Shown: positions 1 through 6,340 of the stretch, one piece after another
Layout: the number at the start of each line of letters is the position of its first letter
Numbering within the stretch: the stretch's first letter is position 1
From: an uncultured Collinsella sp.
GTDB lineage: Bacteria > Actinomycetota > Coriobacteriia > Coriobacteriales > Coriobacteriaceae
Assembly (NCBI GenBank): GCA_934650975.1
Contig: CAKUFW010000084.1
Location: 1 to 8,196 of the forward strand
Length of the DNA: 8,196 nucleotides
Reading direction: 5' to 3'
Made by a program: the position numbers and the translations under genes
Notes under the pieces: generated by a model
What the model was told of the DNA's origin: nothing
Seen by the model: the letters and a program-made list of their open reading frames with translations, nothing else
The model's database searches: none

Positions 1-957
1 ATGTCCGAGGAGGCCATGGCTGCCGACACGCTGCCGACTGGCGCTGGTGTGGGCCACATCATCAAGATGAAGGATGCCCGCAAGGCATATGTCGATCATG
101 CCATAAGCACGCTCGACGGCCTTAAGCTCGACGGACTGGTCGTTGCCGTCGACTGTGGCCACGGCGCTTCGTGTCAGACCACGCCTGCCGCGCTGCAGCG
201 TCTGGGCGCCACGGTCCACGCCATCAACACCGACTACTGCGGCACCGACATCAACGTCGAGTGCGGCTCCACGCACCTTGAGCCCCTGCGCGAGCTCGTG
301 TTGCGCACCCATGCCGACATCGGCCTGGCCCACGATGGCGACGCCGACCGCGTGCTCTTCGTCGACAGCGAGGGCAACGAGATCGACGGCGACTACATCC
401 TGGCCATCTGCGGCTCCGACCTCGCTGCTCGCGGCAAGCTCGCCAACTCCGAGATCGTCTCGACCGTTATGTGCAACCTGGGCTTCTCCATCGCCATGAA
501 GGAGCAGGGCTTTGAGATGGTCCAGACTGCCGTGGGCGACCGCTACGTTCTTGAGCGCATGCTCGCGGACGGCGCCGTCATCGGCGGCGAGCAGTCCGGC
601 CACATTATCTTCCTTGAGCACAACACCACCGGCGACGGCCTGGTGACGGCGCTGCAGCTGCTTGCCGTGCTCAAGCGCACCGGTCGCACGCTTACCGATC
701 TTGCTGGCATCATGAAGAAGTACCCGCAGGTACTCGTCAACGTGCATTCCGACAATAAGGCCGGCCTGGACGACTGCCAGCCCATCTGGGACGCCGTCGC
801 TGCCGCCGAGAAGGAGCTCAACGGCCGTGGCCGCATCCTGGTGCGCCCGAGCGGCACCGAGCCGCTGGTCCGCGTCATGGCCGAGGCCGAGACGCACGAC
901 CTCACCCAGCGCGTTGTCGACGACATCGTCGAGGTTGTCAAGCGCGAACTTCCCTAA
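1..957 (+). CDS. glmM: Phosphoglucosamine mutase, C-terminal 318 residues (5' partial)
   Basis: GlmM interconverts glucosamine-6-phosphate and glucosamine-1-phosphate in the cytoplasm, a step toward UDP-GlcNAc for peptidoglycan. The visible part carries the Mg-binding loop DGDADR (residues 112-117), the sugar-binding motif GGEQSGH (195-201) and the C-terminal phosphate-binding motif RPSGTEP (282-288), in the usual order for alpha-D-phosphohexomutases. GlmM proteins are about 445-450 residues, and in E. coli the metal loop lies near residue 241. About 130 N-terminal residues, including the phosphoserine active-site loop, should therefore lie left of the window. The ATG at position 1 is an internal Met, not the start. 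The stop is TAA at 955-957. GGEQSGH with this metal loop favours GlmM over phosphomannomutase/phosphoglucomutase. There is no terminator before crr, so some read-through is possible. Confidence 0.95.
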   Translation: MSEEAMAADTLPTGAGVGHIIKMKDARKAYVDHAISTLDGLKLDGLVVAVDCGHGASCQTTPAALQRLGATVHAINTDYCGTDINVECGSTHLEPLRELVLRTHADIGLAHDGDADRVLFVDSEGNEIDGDYILAICGSDLAARGKLANSEIVSTVMCNLGFSIAMKEQGFEMVQTAVGDRYVLERMLADGAVIGGEQSGHIIFLEHNTTGDGLVTALQLLAVLKRTGRTLTDLAGIMKKYPQVLVNVHSDNKAGLDDCQPIWDAVAAAEKELNGRGRILVRPSGTEPLVRVMAEAETHDLTQRVVDDIVEVVKRELP

Positions 958-987
958 TGGTCAAAAACGGGTGCCAAGTGGTAAACT
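958..987 (+). promoter_or_regulatory. Candidate promoter for the IIA-Glc gene
   Basis: TGGTCA (958-963) and TAAACT (982-987), 18 nt apart, give a -35/-10 pair matching the sigma-70 consensus at about four of six positions each. The pair directly follows the glmM stop codon and would start transcription near 994, leaving a leader of about 35 nt with a strong Shine-Dalgarno. This is pattern recognition only; the gene could equally be cotranscribed with glmM. Confidence 0.35.
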
Positions 988-1028
988 AGTAAAGTTCATT
1001 TGGTTGATTGGTATGTCCGAGGGGGAGC

Positions 1029-1526
1029 ATGTTCACTAAAGTCCTAAGGTCTTTTGGTATGCGTGGTCGAGTCCTTACGCTGGATGCTCCCATCTCGGGC
1101 GACGTCATTCCGCTTTCCGAGGTAAACGATCAGACGTTTGCCACCGGTCTTTTGGGTCAGGGTGTGGCGATTCAGCCCACCGGAACGCGCGTGATCGCGC
1201 CGGCGGACGCCAAGGTCGAAGCGATTTTTCCCACGGGTCATGCCGTTGCGCTTAACACGGTCGATGGCCTGGACGTGCTCATCCACGTTGGACTCGATAC
1301 CGTTCAGCTCGAGGGCAAGCACTTTACCGTGCACGCCCAGGTGGGCGATATCGTCCATAAGGGCGATGTGCTTATCGAATTTGAGCGCGAGGCTATCGCG
1401 GCCGAGGGCTACGATGTGACGGTTCCCATCTTGGTATGCAACTCTGTTGAGTTCTCGAGTATCAAAGGCTCCATTGGCGAGCATGTCGAGGAGATGGACC
1501 AACTCATCGTCGCTCGCGAGCGCTAA
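1029..1526 (+). CDS. crr: PTS glucose-type EIIA protein (IIA-Glc / Crr-like), free-standing
   Basis: This cytoplasmic phosphocarrier takes phosphate from HPr and passes it to IIB domains of glucose-family permeases (glucose, GlcNAc, sucrose and similar). At 165 residues it matches single-domain IIA-Glc, about 169 residues in E. coli. The N-terminal APISGDVIPL strand, the active-site His in LIHVGLDTV (His86, the phosphorylated residue by family alignment) and the partner His in TGHAVAL (His71) are all present. The ATG at 1029 is chosen because GAGGGGG (1019-1025) lies just before it and the resulting N-terminus MFTKVLRSF resembles E. coli MGLFDKLKS. An upstream TTG at 1008 only adds residues unlike the family, and an ATG at 1059 is a weaker alternative. 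No IIBC gene is in the window. Its place between glmM and nagB suggests, as inference, that it serves a GlcNAc permease lacking its own IIA. Confidence 0.92.
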   Translation: MFTKVLRSFGMRGRVLTLDAPISGDVIPLSEVNDQTFATGLLGQGVAIQPTGTRVIAPADAKVEAIFPTGHAVALNTVDGLDVLIHVGLDTVQLEGKHFTVHAQVGDIVHKGDVLIEFEREAIAAEGYDVTVPILVCNSVEFSSIKGSIGEHVEEMDQLIVARER

Positions 1527-1547
1527 CAGGGCGCTTTGCCTTTAGCC

Positions 1548-1553
1548 TACAAT
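1548..1553 (+). promoter_or_regulatory. Candidate -10 box of a nagB promoter
   Basis: TACAAT matches the TATAAT consensus at five of six positions and lies 21 nt after the crr stop codon. No good -35 hexamer is visible at 16-18 nt upstream, so the assignment leans on the -10 alone. Initiation near 1560 would place the stable hairpin at 1564-1601 almost at the mRNA 5' end, with a leader of about 240 nt before nagB. Confidence 0.35.
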
Positions 1554-1797
1554 TCAAACACGTTTACGGAGGGCGCCCTTGAAAGAGGACGCCCTCCGTG
1601 GCAAGATGGGAATTGTCCGGAGCTAAAAGGCTTTGGGTCACCGTGGACGGGCAGGGGCCTCGACGCGGCTAGACACGAGACACATACATTACGCGACCTC
1701 GCCCTGGTGGCCGCACACGTTGGTTGCGGCCGACGCGGGCCGCGGGCAAGTGCTTGTAAGGGGAGCCTTGCCTCTCTTCTACGAGAAAGGATGCGTA
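1554..1797 (+). promoter_or_regulatory. Structured 5' leader of nagB (possible cis-regulatory RNA)
   Basis: No protein can be supported between crr and nagB, but the stretch holds several helices in series. P1 (1564-1601) is described separately. P2 pairs 1617-1623 with 1630-1636 (CCGGAGC with GCUUUGG, including two G-U pairs; loop 1624-1629). P3 pairs CAGGG 1652-1656 with CCCTG 1702-1706, with further inner pairing of 1660-1665 with 1692-1696. P4 pairs GGCCGCA 1709-1715 with TGCGGCC 1725-1731. P5 pairs GGGCAAG 1744-1750 with CTTGCCT 1767-1773 and is followed by the pyrimidine run TCTCTTCT, a weak terminator-like arrangement just before the ribosome binding site GAGAAAGG (1783-1790). I do not recognise a known riboswitch. 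The helices were found by eye, and GC-rich DNA gives some by chance. Confidence 0.4.
1564..1601 (+). other. Stable hairpin capped by GAAA tetraloop (P1 of nagB leader)
   Basis: ACGGAGGGCG (1566-1575) is perfectly complementary to CGCCCTCCGT (1590-1599). Two G-U pairs extend the base (1564/1601, 1565/1600). After one C-A mismatch, CCTT (1577-1580) pairs with GAGG (1585-1588), leaving the tetraloop GAAA (1581-1584). No U-tract follows on either strand, so it is not an ordinary intrinsic terminator. It may act as a 5' stabiliser or as the first helix of a regulatory RNA. Confidence 0.6.
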
Positions 1798-2526
1798 ATG
1801 AAGATCATTAAAGCTAAAGACTACGAGGATATGAGCCGTAAGGCCGCCAATATCATTTCGGCGCAGGTTATCCTCAAGCCCGATTGCGTGTTGGGCCTTG
1901 CCACCGGCTCTACCCCGATTGGCGCCTACAAGCAGCTTGCCGCTTGGTATGAGAAGGGTGACGTCGACTTTGCCGAGGTCAGCACCTATAACCTTGACGA
2001 GTATCGTGGCCTTTCGCATGACGATCCCCAGAGCTATCACTACTTTATGCGTGAGAACTTCTTTGATCACATCAACATCGATCTGAACAATACGCATGTG
2101 CCCGACGGCTCTAACCCCGACGCCGCCGCTGCCTGCTCCGAGTACGACAAGATCGTCGCTGCCGCCGGCTACCCCGATCTGCAGCTGCTCGGTATTGGCA
2201 ACAACGGTCACATCGGCTTCAACGAGCCCGATGACCACTTCTCCAAGGGTACGCATTGCGTCGACCTGACCGAGAGCACCATCCAGGCCAACAGCCGCCT
2301 GTTCGACAGCATCGACGACGTGCCCCGTCAGGCCTACACCATGGGCACCCAGACCATCATGTATGCTCGCATGATTCTGGTTGTCGCCAATGGCGAGGCC
2401 AAGGCCCAGGCCGTGCATGACATGTGCTATGGCCCGGTTACGCCCGAGTGCCCGGCTTCGATCCTGCAGCTGCACACCAACTGCGTTGTCGTTGCCGACG
2501 AGGCCGCTCTTTCGCTCTGCGAGTAG
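1798..2526 (+). CDS. nagB: Glucosamine-6-phosphate deaminase
   Basis: NagB converts glucosamine-6-phosphate to fructose-6-phosphate and ammonia in the cytoplasm, the last step of GlcNAc/glucosamine use. The protein has 242 residues, the short form typical of Gram-positive enzymes. The phosphate loop ATGSTP lies at 35-40, NLDEY carries the general base Asp67, and GIGNNGHIGFNEP (132-144) includes the ring-opening His138 and Glu143; PASILQLH lies near 219-226. Residue 136 is Asn where the E. coli enzyme has Asp141; from memory this occurs in other Gram-positive NagB proteins. ATG 1798 is chosen because GAGAAAGG (1783-1790) sits 7 nt upstream and the product starts MKIIKAKDYEDMS as in the family. 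The frame stays open upstream to 1633, but that extension is unlike NagB. The gene follows a long structured leader and ends at a strong terminator. nagA is not in the window. Confidence 0.96.
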   Translation: MKIIKAKDYEDMSRKAANIISAQVILKPDCVLGLATGSTPIGAYKQLAAWYEKGDVDFAEVSTYNLDEYRGLSHDDPQSYHYFMRENFFDHINIDLNNTHVPDGSNPDAAAACSEYDKIVAAAGYPDLQLLGIGNNGHIGFNEPDDHFSKGTHCVDLTESTIQANSRLFDSIDDVPRQAYTMGTQTIMYARMILVVANGEAKAQAVHDMCYGPVTPECPASILQLHTNCVVVADEAALSLCE

Positions 2527-2558
2527 CGCAAGCTTCTCACCTGGACATAGCTTTGCCG

Positions 2559-2586
2559 AAGGCCTCCGCTTTGCGGGGGCCTTTTT
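2559..2586 (+). terminator. Intrinsic terminator of nagB
   Basis: AAGGCCTCCGC (2559-2569) pairs with GCGGGGGCCTT (2573-2583), eleven pairs with one G-U, across a TTT loop, and the transcript continues as a run of five T (2582-2586). It lies 33 nt after the nagB stop codon. The opposite strand has no U-tract after the stem, so it works in the + direction only. Confidence 0.93.
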
Positions 2587-2605
2587 GCTGGGCGCACGCC
2601 GTGTG

Positions 2606-2635
2606 CTTGACGAAAACCTTACCGCAAACTTGACG
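2606..2635 (+). repeat. Direct repeat of heptamer CTTGACG
   Basis: CTTGACG occurs at 2606-2612 and again at 2629-2635, start points 23 bp apart (about two helical turns), in the non-coding region between the nagB terminator and the regulator gene. Each copy contains a -35-like TTGACG, but no convincing -10 follows at the right distance. SARP-type activators bind heptamer direct repeats spaced by whole turns, so this could be a binding site; chance is a real alternative. Confidence 0.25.
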
Positions 2636-2678
2636 GGTGCATCTGGTGCAGCATGATTCATTCCATATCAGAAACTAT

Positions 2679-2688
2679 GCATTAATGC
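2679..2688. other. Perfect 10-bp palindrome GCATTAATGC
   Basis: An AT-centred perfect palindrome in the region upstream of the BTAD regulator, inside TATGCATTAATGCTA. The symmetry suits a dimeric repressor site, but no promoter element is clearly attached to it. Confidence 0.3.
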
Positions 2689-2725
2689 TACGAAAAGGTC
2701 GCAGACGGTAGCTGGCGTTAGGCGA

Positions 2726-2766
2726 GTTGCGCAACACAATTGAATAACGTTCATTTGAGGTACACT
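2726..2766 (+). promoter_or_regulatory. Candidate promoter and operator of the BTAD regulator gene
   Basis: The -10-like TACACT (2761-2766) follows TTGAAT (2740-2745) at a short 15-nt spacing. The spacer is covered by an imperfect inverted repeat, CAATTGAA (2737-2744) with TTCATTTG (2750-2757), seven of eight positions matching around a TAACG centre. A perfect palindrome GTTGCGCAAC (2726-2735) abuts it upstream. Symmetric sequence over a promoter suggests control by a dimeric regulator. Initiation would fall near 2773, giving a leader of about 200 nt. Confidence 0.35.
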
Positions 2767-2890
2767 GCCAAATTATGGGACAAGCTGGCAAGCGCATTGA
2801 CCTGCGCAAAGACTGATTGGTTGGGGGATAAGTTTCAATCGGACCACGCTGAACAAAAACTTGCCATTTGCGTACCAAAAAACAGCCTAA

Positions 2891-2943
2891 ACCGTAGCAT
2901 CGCTCTATTCATATAGCGATACATATGGTCTTACGGCTACGGT
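2891..2943 (+). other. Nested hairpin in the regulator leader
   Basis: ACCGTAGC (2891-2898) and GCTACGGT (2936-2943) are exact inverted repeats of eight bases. Inside them lies a second, imperfect inverted repeat at 2900-2919 (TCGCTCTAT / ATATAGCGA, one mismatch). The structure ends 28 nt before the start codon of the regulator and 17 nt before its Shine-Dalgarno. It has no U-tract, so it may influence translation or mRNA stability, or the inner AT-rich repeat may be a DNA operator. Confidence 0.4.
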
Positions 2944-2971
2944 GTCCATGTGGTCGAGTTGAGGAGCGGGT

Positions 2972-5971
2972 ATGGTTAACGATTTGGGCAATACGGACGA
3001 CCTCGAGCTAATGCCGCTGGGCGGTAGCTATATGGTGCGGCGCGATCGCTTGATGAACGAGCTCATCGCCAAGGGGCGAAAGGCTGGAATCGTAGTCCTC
3101 TACGCGCCCGATGGCTTTGGGAAAACCTCGGTGCTGCTGCAGTATACCCAAGAGGTCAAAAGCGACCCGACGCGAGGCCCCGTGCGGATTATCGAGGCCG
3201 ACCGCGCCATTGGGCGCGAGGTGTTTATGCAGCTCGAGGTCGTTACCGAAGAGCTTAAGGATAAGCCGCATTCTCTGATTGCAATCGATAACGTACCCAA
3301 CCTCAGCCAGAGCGAGACCGAGGAGCTCATCGACCGAATCCGAAGCCTGCGCGCTATGGGGGTCGGGGTCTTTTTGAGCTGCCGCCCTTCGAATCGTCAG
3401 CTGATTCACGGGCTGGGCGATTCGATTAAAGTCAACGCACAGATGCTCAAGGTGCATGCCTATGAGTATTCGGCGTGGGCGTCGGCGTTCTCGATCAGCA
3501 CATCGCTCGACTTCTATCAGCTTACGCAAGGCGTGCCCGAGCTCGTGTCTGCTATGCAGACGGGACTATACGGGCAGGGTGACGTTGCCCAGATGCTCGA
3601 AAACGAAATCGTCAATATCTACGGGGCGGCACTTATTGACTTGGCGTCGCTCGAGAACAACGCTCTGTTTAGCGTGGCATGTTTGATGGTTTTGATGGGT
3701 GAGGGCAACATTTCGGAGCTCGAGGCATGCGGTGTTAGGCTTTCGGCGATTGACCAGTCCTATCTTGTCCGCGATTATCCAATTTTTGGCGTCGATCCGG
3801 CCGACCGGAGCTTTACCTGTTTGGGTACCGAGGACAACGCACGCTTGCGATTGCGCAAGCTGGTCGCCGAGATTCGCCCCGAGCTCGTTGTGCGGGCGGC
3901 GCGTATTTTGATTAAAGCAGGGCGCTGTGATACCGCGATGGACCTTGCCGATGCATTTTTGGACCGCAGCGCGGTGTTGGAACTTGCCGGGCAGTATGGG
4001 GTTGATTTGGCTCTGACGGGGCATGGAGGGGATGTCTGCCGCGCGGCGCTGGGAAGGACCGAGGCAGATACCCAGACCTCGGAGCCGACGCCTGACGAGG
4101 CACTCGGTATCTATCTGGCGGCGGTGAGCGTCTCCAATACAAAGCTCGCGCGGTACATGGCCTCAATTATCGAGCGTGCGGGCGAGCAAGCGATTTGCGA
4201 GCTCGACCCCGTGTCTTGGAAGGTAGCGCACGCGCTTACGTCCGCCTGTTATGGAGATGGCGGACTAGGGCTTCCGACAAGCCGTGCGTTTTTGGAGAGT
4301 GAAGCGTCTTGTGCTGCACTCGACATGCTGTCCGCGCATGTCGAGATAAAGCGCAGCCTGACCGAGCGGGCGAGGGGTGGCGATGTTCTCGCGGGGCTCA
4401 AGACGGATAAGGCCTACGATTGCGAGCTCGATATCGCGGGGACGCTTGTGCGGGCGGACCGCATGCTGACGGAGCTATTTGACGGGTCGTATGCGGGGAT
4501 TGACGAGCGTGATGACGAGATGGCCGTGACGCTCGAGGCGCTCGAAGCGCGCGGAATCCGGGCGCTGGCCATCTGGGTACGCATGGTGCTATCGGCGCGG
4601 CGTCTGCTTGCCGGCATGCCGGTGACCGACGAGCAGGCGTTCAATGAGCTCGACCGTTTTGCCGTGCGCGTGCGCGACAATCAGGTCCAGTTGTTTGGCC
4701 TGATACTGGAAGGCTGGCAGTCGCTGGCGGAGGGGCGTCCGGTCAATGCTAAATTCCGTGCGGTGCAGGTGCTCCGGCTTGCCGAGGAATCGATTGGATA
4801 CATTCGCGACAACGCACTGCTGCTAGAGCGTACGGCGTACCTGCGCAATACATCGATGGTATCGGTACGCGAAGAGGCGGAGCTGCTCGATTTGAGCCGG
4901 ACGCAGGTTGGCGGTGCGGAGGCCTGGATGGTGGCGCTGCATTTGGCATCCGCGGGTCGTGATAGCGATCTTGCAGCTTGGATGTCCATGAATCGCCCGG
5001 GGATTCTGGACCCGTCGTATCGGCTGTTTGCACGTCTTGCCATGCATTGCTTGGGTGAGCCGGCGGCCAGGATCAGAAAGAAGCTTCCGGTACGCGAGCT
5101 ATCGCGGTATTCGCTGCGTGAGGACTTTGAGGCCGAAGGTGAGCGCCTATTCCAGGCCGGCGATGCCGAGGGTGTCGATATGATTGACCATATCGAGATT
5201 CGCATGTTCGGGGCGTTTCGCGCCGAGCGCGACGGGTTTCCCATCACGGATAAGATGTGGCGCCGCAAGAAAGCGGCGACGCTTGCCGAGCGGCTTGCGC
5301 TGGGCATGGATGCACTGGTCGACCGCGAGACGCTGGCTATGGAGCTGTGGCCCCATGCCGAGTTCAATAGCGCTCGTAACAATCTGTACTCGACGATATC
5401 GCGCCTGCGTTCGGCCTTGGGGCCGACACCGGACGGCAAGTCGTGTGTGCTGATCCAAAACGAGTGCATTGGGCTTAACGGCGATTACGTCAAGACCGAC
5501 GTGCGGTTGTTTGATCAGATAAGCCGCGAAGTTTTGGGAAATCGCACGGGTGCGCGCGGGCCCCATCTGGTCGAGCTGTGCCTTAAGATTGAGCAGCTCT
5601 ACGCCGGCCCGTTGTATGTTCCCAATGGCTGTAATCCCACTTACTTTTTGCGTATGCGGCGCATTATGGAATCGAAGTATATCGACTGCATGATTCGGGG
5701 CGCGAATGCCGCCCTAGAAGAAAACGACCTGCAGTCGGCGGTATGGCTGGTGGAGTCGGGGCTGCGGCAGGAGACGGCGCGCGAGGACATGGTGCGTTGC
5801 GCTATGCGCGTCTACGGTGCGGCGGGGCGACGACGCGATATCGTCGAGCTGTACAGTGGGCATATGCATCACCTGAGGGAGCAGGTCAATGGCGTGCCCG
5901 AGCCCGAGACGCGGCGTCTGTACGAGCGCTTGGTGGAGGGCAGGCTCAACCGCGTGCTCGTCGAGCGATAA
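2972..5971 (+). CDS. Large ATPase/BTAD-domain transcriptional regulator
   Basis: This is a 999-residue cytoplasmic regulator, probably a transcription activator; its ligand and targets are unknown. Residues 15-200 resemble the MalT/STAND NTPase core: Walker A APDGFGKTS (45-53, Lys51), Walker B LIAID (102-106), SCRPS (136-140) as the sensor-like strand, and TQGVPELV (185-192), the GxP motif of this ATPase class. Residues of about 200-735 are mostly helical with no motif I can name. An OmpR/SARP-like winged helix follows (about 740-838; IEIRMFGAF, ELWPHAEF, recognition segment ARNNLYSTISRLRSAL at 801-816), then a BTAD domain (about 840-990) beginning VKTDVRLFDQI. In classical large SARPs the winged helix and BTAD are N-terminal and the ATPase follows, so the order here is reversed. 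ATG 2972 has GAGGAG (2961-2966) 5 nt upstream. The upstream region holds palindromes suggesting its own regulation, and no + strand terminator is seen after it. Confidence 0.88.
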   Translation: MVNDLGNTDDLELMPLGGSYMVRRDRLMNELIAKGRKAGIVVLYAPDGFGKTSVLLQYTQEVKSDPTRGPVRIIEADRAIGREVFMQLEVVTEELKDKPHSLIAIDNVPNLSQSETEELIDRIRSLRAMGVGVFLSCRPSNRQLIHGLGDSIKVNAQMLKVHAYEYSAWASAFSISTSLDFYQLTQGVPELVSAMQTGLYGQGDVAQMLENEIVNIYGAALIDLASLENNALFSVACLMVLMGEGNISELEACGVRLSAIDQSYLVRDYPIFGVDPADRSFTCLGTEDNARLRLRKLVAEIRPELVVRAARILIKAGRCDTAMDLADAFLDRSAVLELAGQYGVDLALTGHGGDVCRAALGRTEADTQTSEPTPDEALGIYLAAVSVSNTKLARYMASIIERAGEQAICELDPVSWKVAHALTSACYGDGGLGLPTSRAFLESEASCAALDMLSAHVEIKRSLTERARGGDVLAGLKTDKAYDCELDIAGTLVRADRMLTELFDGSYAGIDERDDEMAVTLEALEARGIRALAIWVRMVLSARRLLAGMPVTDEQAFNELDRFAVRVRDNQVQLFGLILEGWQSLAEGRPVNAKFRAVQVLRLAEESIGYIRDNALLLERTAYLRNTSMVSVREEAELLDLSRTQVGGAEAWMVALHLASAGRDSDLAAWMSMNRPGILDPSYRLFARLAMHCLGEPAARIRKKLPVRELSRYSLREDFEAEGERLFQAGDAEGVDMIDHIEIRMFGAFRAERDGFPITDKMWRRKKAATLAERLALGMDALVDRETLAMELWPHAEFNSARNNLYSTISRLRSALGPTPDGKSCVLIQNECIGLNGDYVKTDVRLFDQISREVLGNRTGARGPHLVELCLKIEQLYAGPLYVPNGCNPTYFLRMRRIMESKYIDCMIRGANAALEENDLQSAVWLVESGLRQETAREDMVRCAMRVYGAAGRRRDIVELYSGHMHHLREQVNGVPEPETRRLYERLVEGRLNRVLVER

Positions 5972-6001
5972 AAAATGAGCGTCCGGATTGCTCGGACGCT
6001 C
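5970..6001 (-). terminator. Intrinsic terminator of the yhbY transcript
   Basis: GAGCGTCCG (5977-5985) and CGGACGCTC (5993-6001) form a perfect nine-base-pair stem with a 7-nt loop. On the - strand the stem is followed by six U (A-run 5970-5975 on the + strand) after one A. It lies 39 nt past the yhbY stop codon, and its U-tract overlaps the TAA of the convergent regulator gene (5969-5971). In the + direction no U-tract follows. Confidence 0.9.
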
Positions 6002-6040
6002 GCAAGCTTGATGTATGTTGGCTCGCCGGATCGTCGGCCC

Positions 6041-6340
6041 TTAGACGAGCTTAATCTTCTCGATGTCCTTGCGCGAGGACTCGCGATACAGCGAGAACTT
6101 GCGGCCGATGACCTGGACGACCTCGGCATGGCAGCGATCGGCGAGCTCTTCGGCGGCCTCGCGGGCAGAAAGGCTGGAGCCATCGAGTACGGAGCACTTA
6201 ACGAGCTCGTGCTTCTCCAGGTAGGCGATCGTCTGCTCGACGGTGCCGTCGTTGATGTCGGACTTGCCGATGATGATGGCGGGGTTGAGGTGATGGGCCA
6301 TGCTGCGAAGCTGCTTGACCTGGGCTCCTGTCAGTGCCAT
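6041..6340 (-). CDS. yhbY: YhbY-family CRM-domain RNA-binding protein
   Basis: YhbY proteins are single CRM domains of about 97 residues that bind precursors of the large ribosomal subunit; this one has 99. The N-terminal LTGAQVKQLRSMAHHLNP (3-20), the central LEKHELVKCSVLD and the C-terminal VVQVIGRKFSLYRES all follow the family pattern. The loop that is normally GxxG (GKGG or GSNG) reads GKSD at 25-28, so the last glycine is Asp. The start ATG (6338-6340) is set by the family N-terminus MALTG; the ribosome binding site is weak (GAAAGCGAGAA in the 20 nt upstream). A 5-bp hairpin GCCCC/GGGGC (6368-6382) lies in its leader. The 182-nt gap to the upstream methyltransferase has no clear terminator, so both may share a transcript. 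A dedicated terminator follows the gene. Confidence 0.93.
   Translation of the reverse strand: MALTGAQVKQLRSMAHHLNPAIIIGKSDINDGTVEQTIAYLEKHELVKCSVLDGSSLSAREAAEELADRCHAEVVQVIGRKFSLYRESSRKDIEKIKLV

Noticed and set aside
1700..1720. T-box-like string (CTGGTGGCCGC) in the nagB leader
   Set aside because: The conserved TGGNACCGCG is not matched, no specifier stem is evident, and nagB is not a T-box target.
1554..1797. glmS ribozyme upstream of nagB
   Set aside because: The metabolite fits, but I could not recognise the conserved ribozyme core, and that class normally precedes glmS.
2203..2205. Asn136 in NagB at the place of a catalytic Asp in the E. coli enzyme
   Set aside because: As far as I recall this occurs in other Gram-positive NagB proteins, and the remaining active-site residues are intact, so it does not signal an inactive enzyme.
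1669..2661. 330-codon open frame on the - strand across nagB
   Set aside because: It lies antisense to a clear nagB, its protein is low-complexity Val/Ala/Gly-rich with no motif, and it arises from third-position GC bias.
2675..2878. 67-codon - strand frame in the regulator upstream region
   Set aside because: No Shine-Dalgarno, no family resemblance, and it overlaps the palindromes and candidate promoter read on the + strand.
4681..5469. 262-codon - strand frame inside the regulator gene
   Set aside because: Ser/Arg-rich shadow of the 999-residue coding sequence; no ribosome binding site or recognisable domain.
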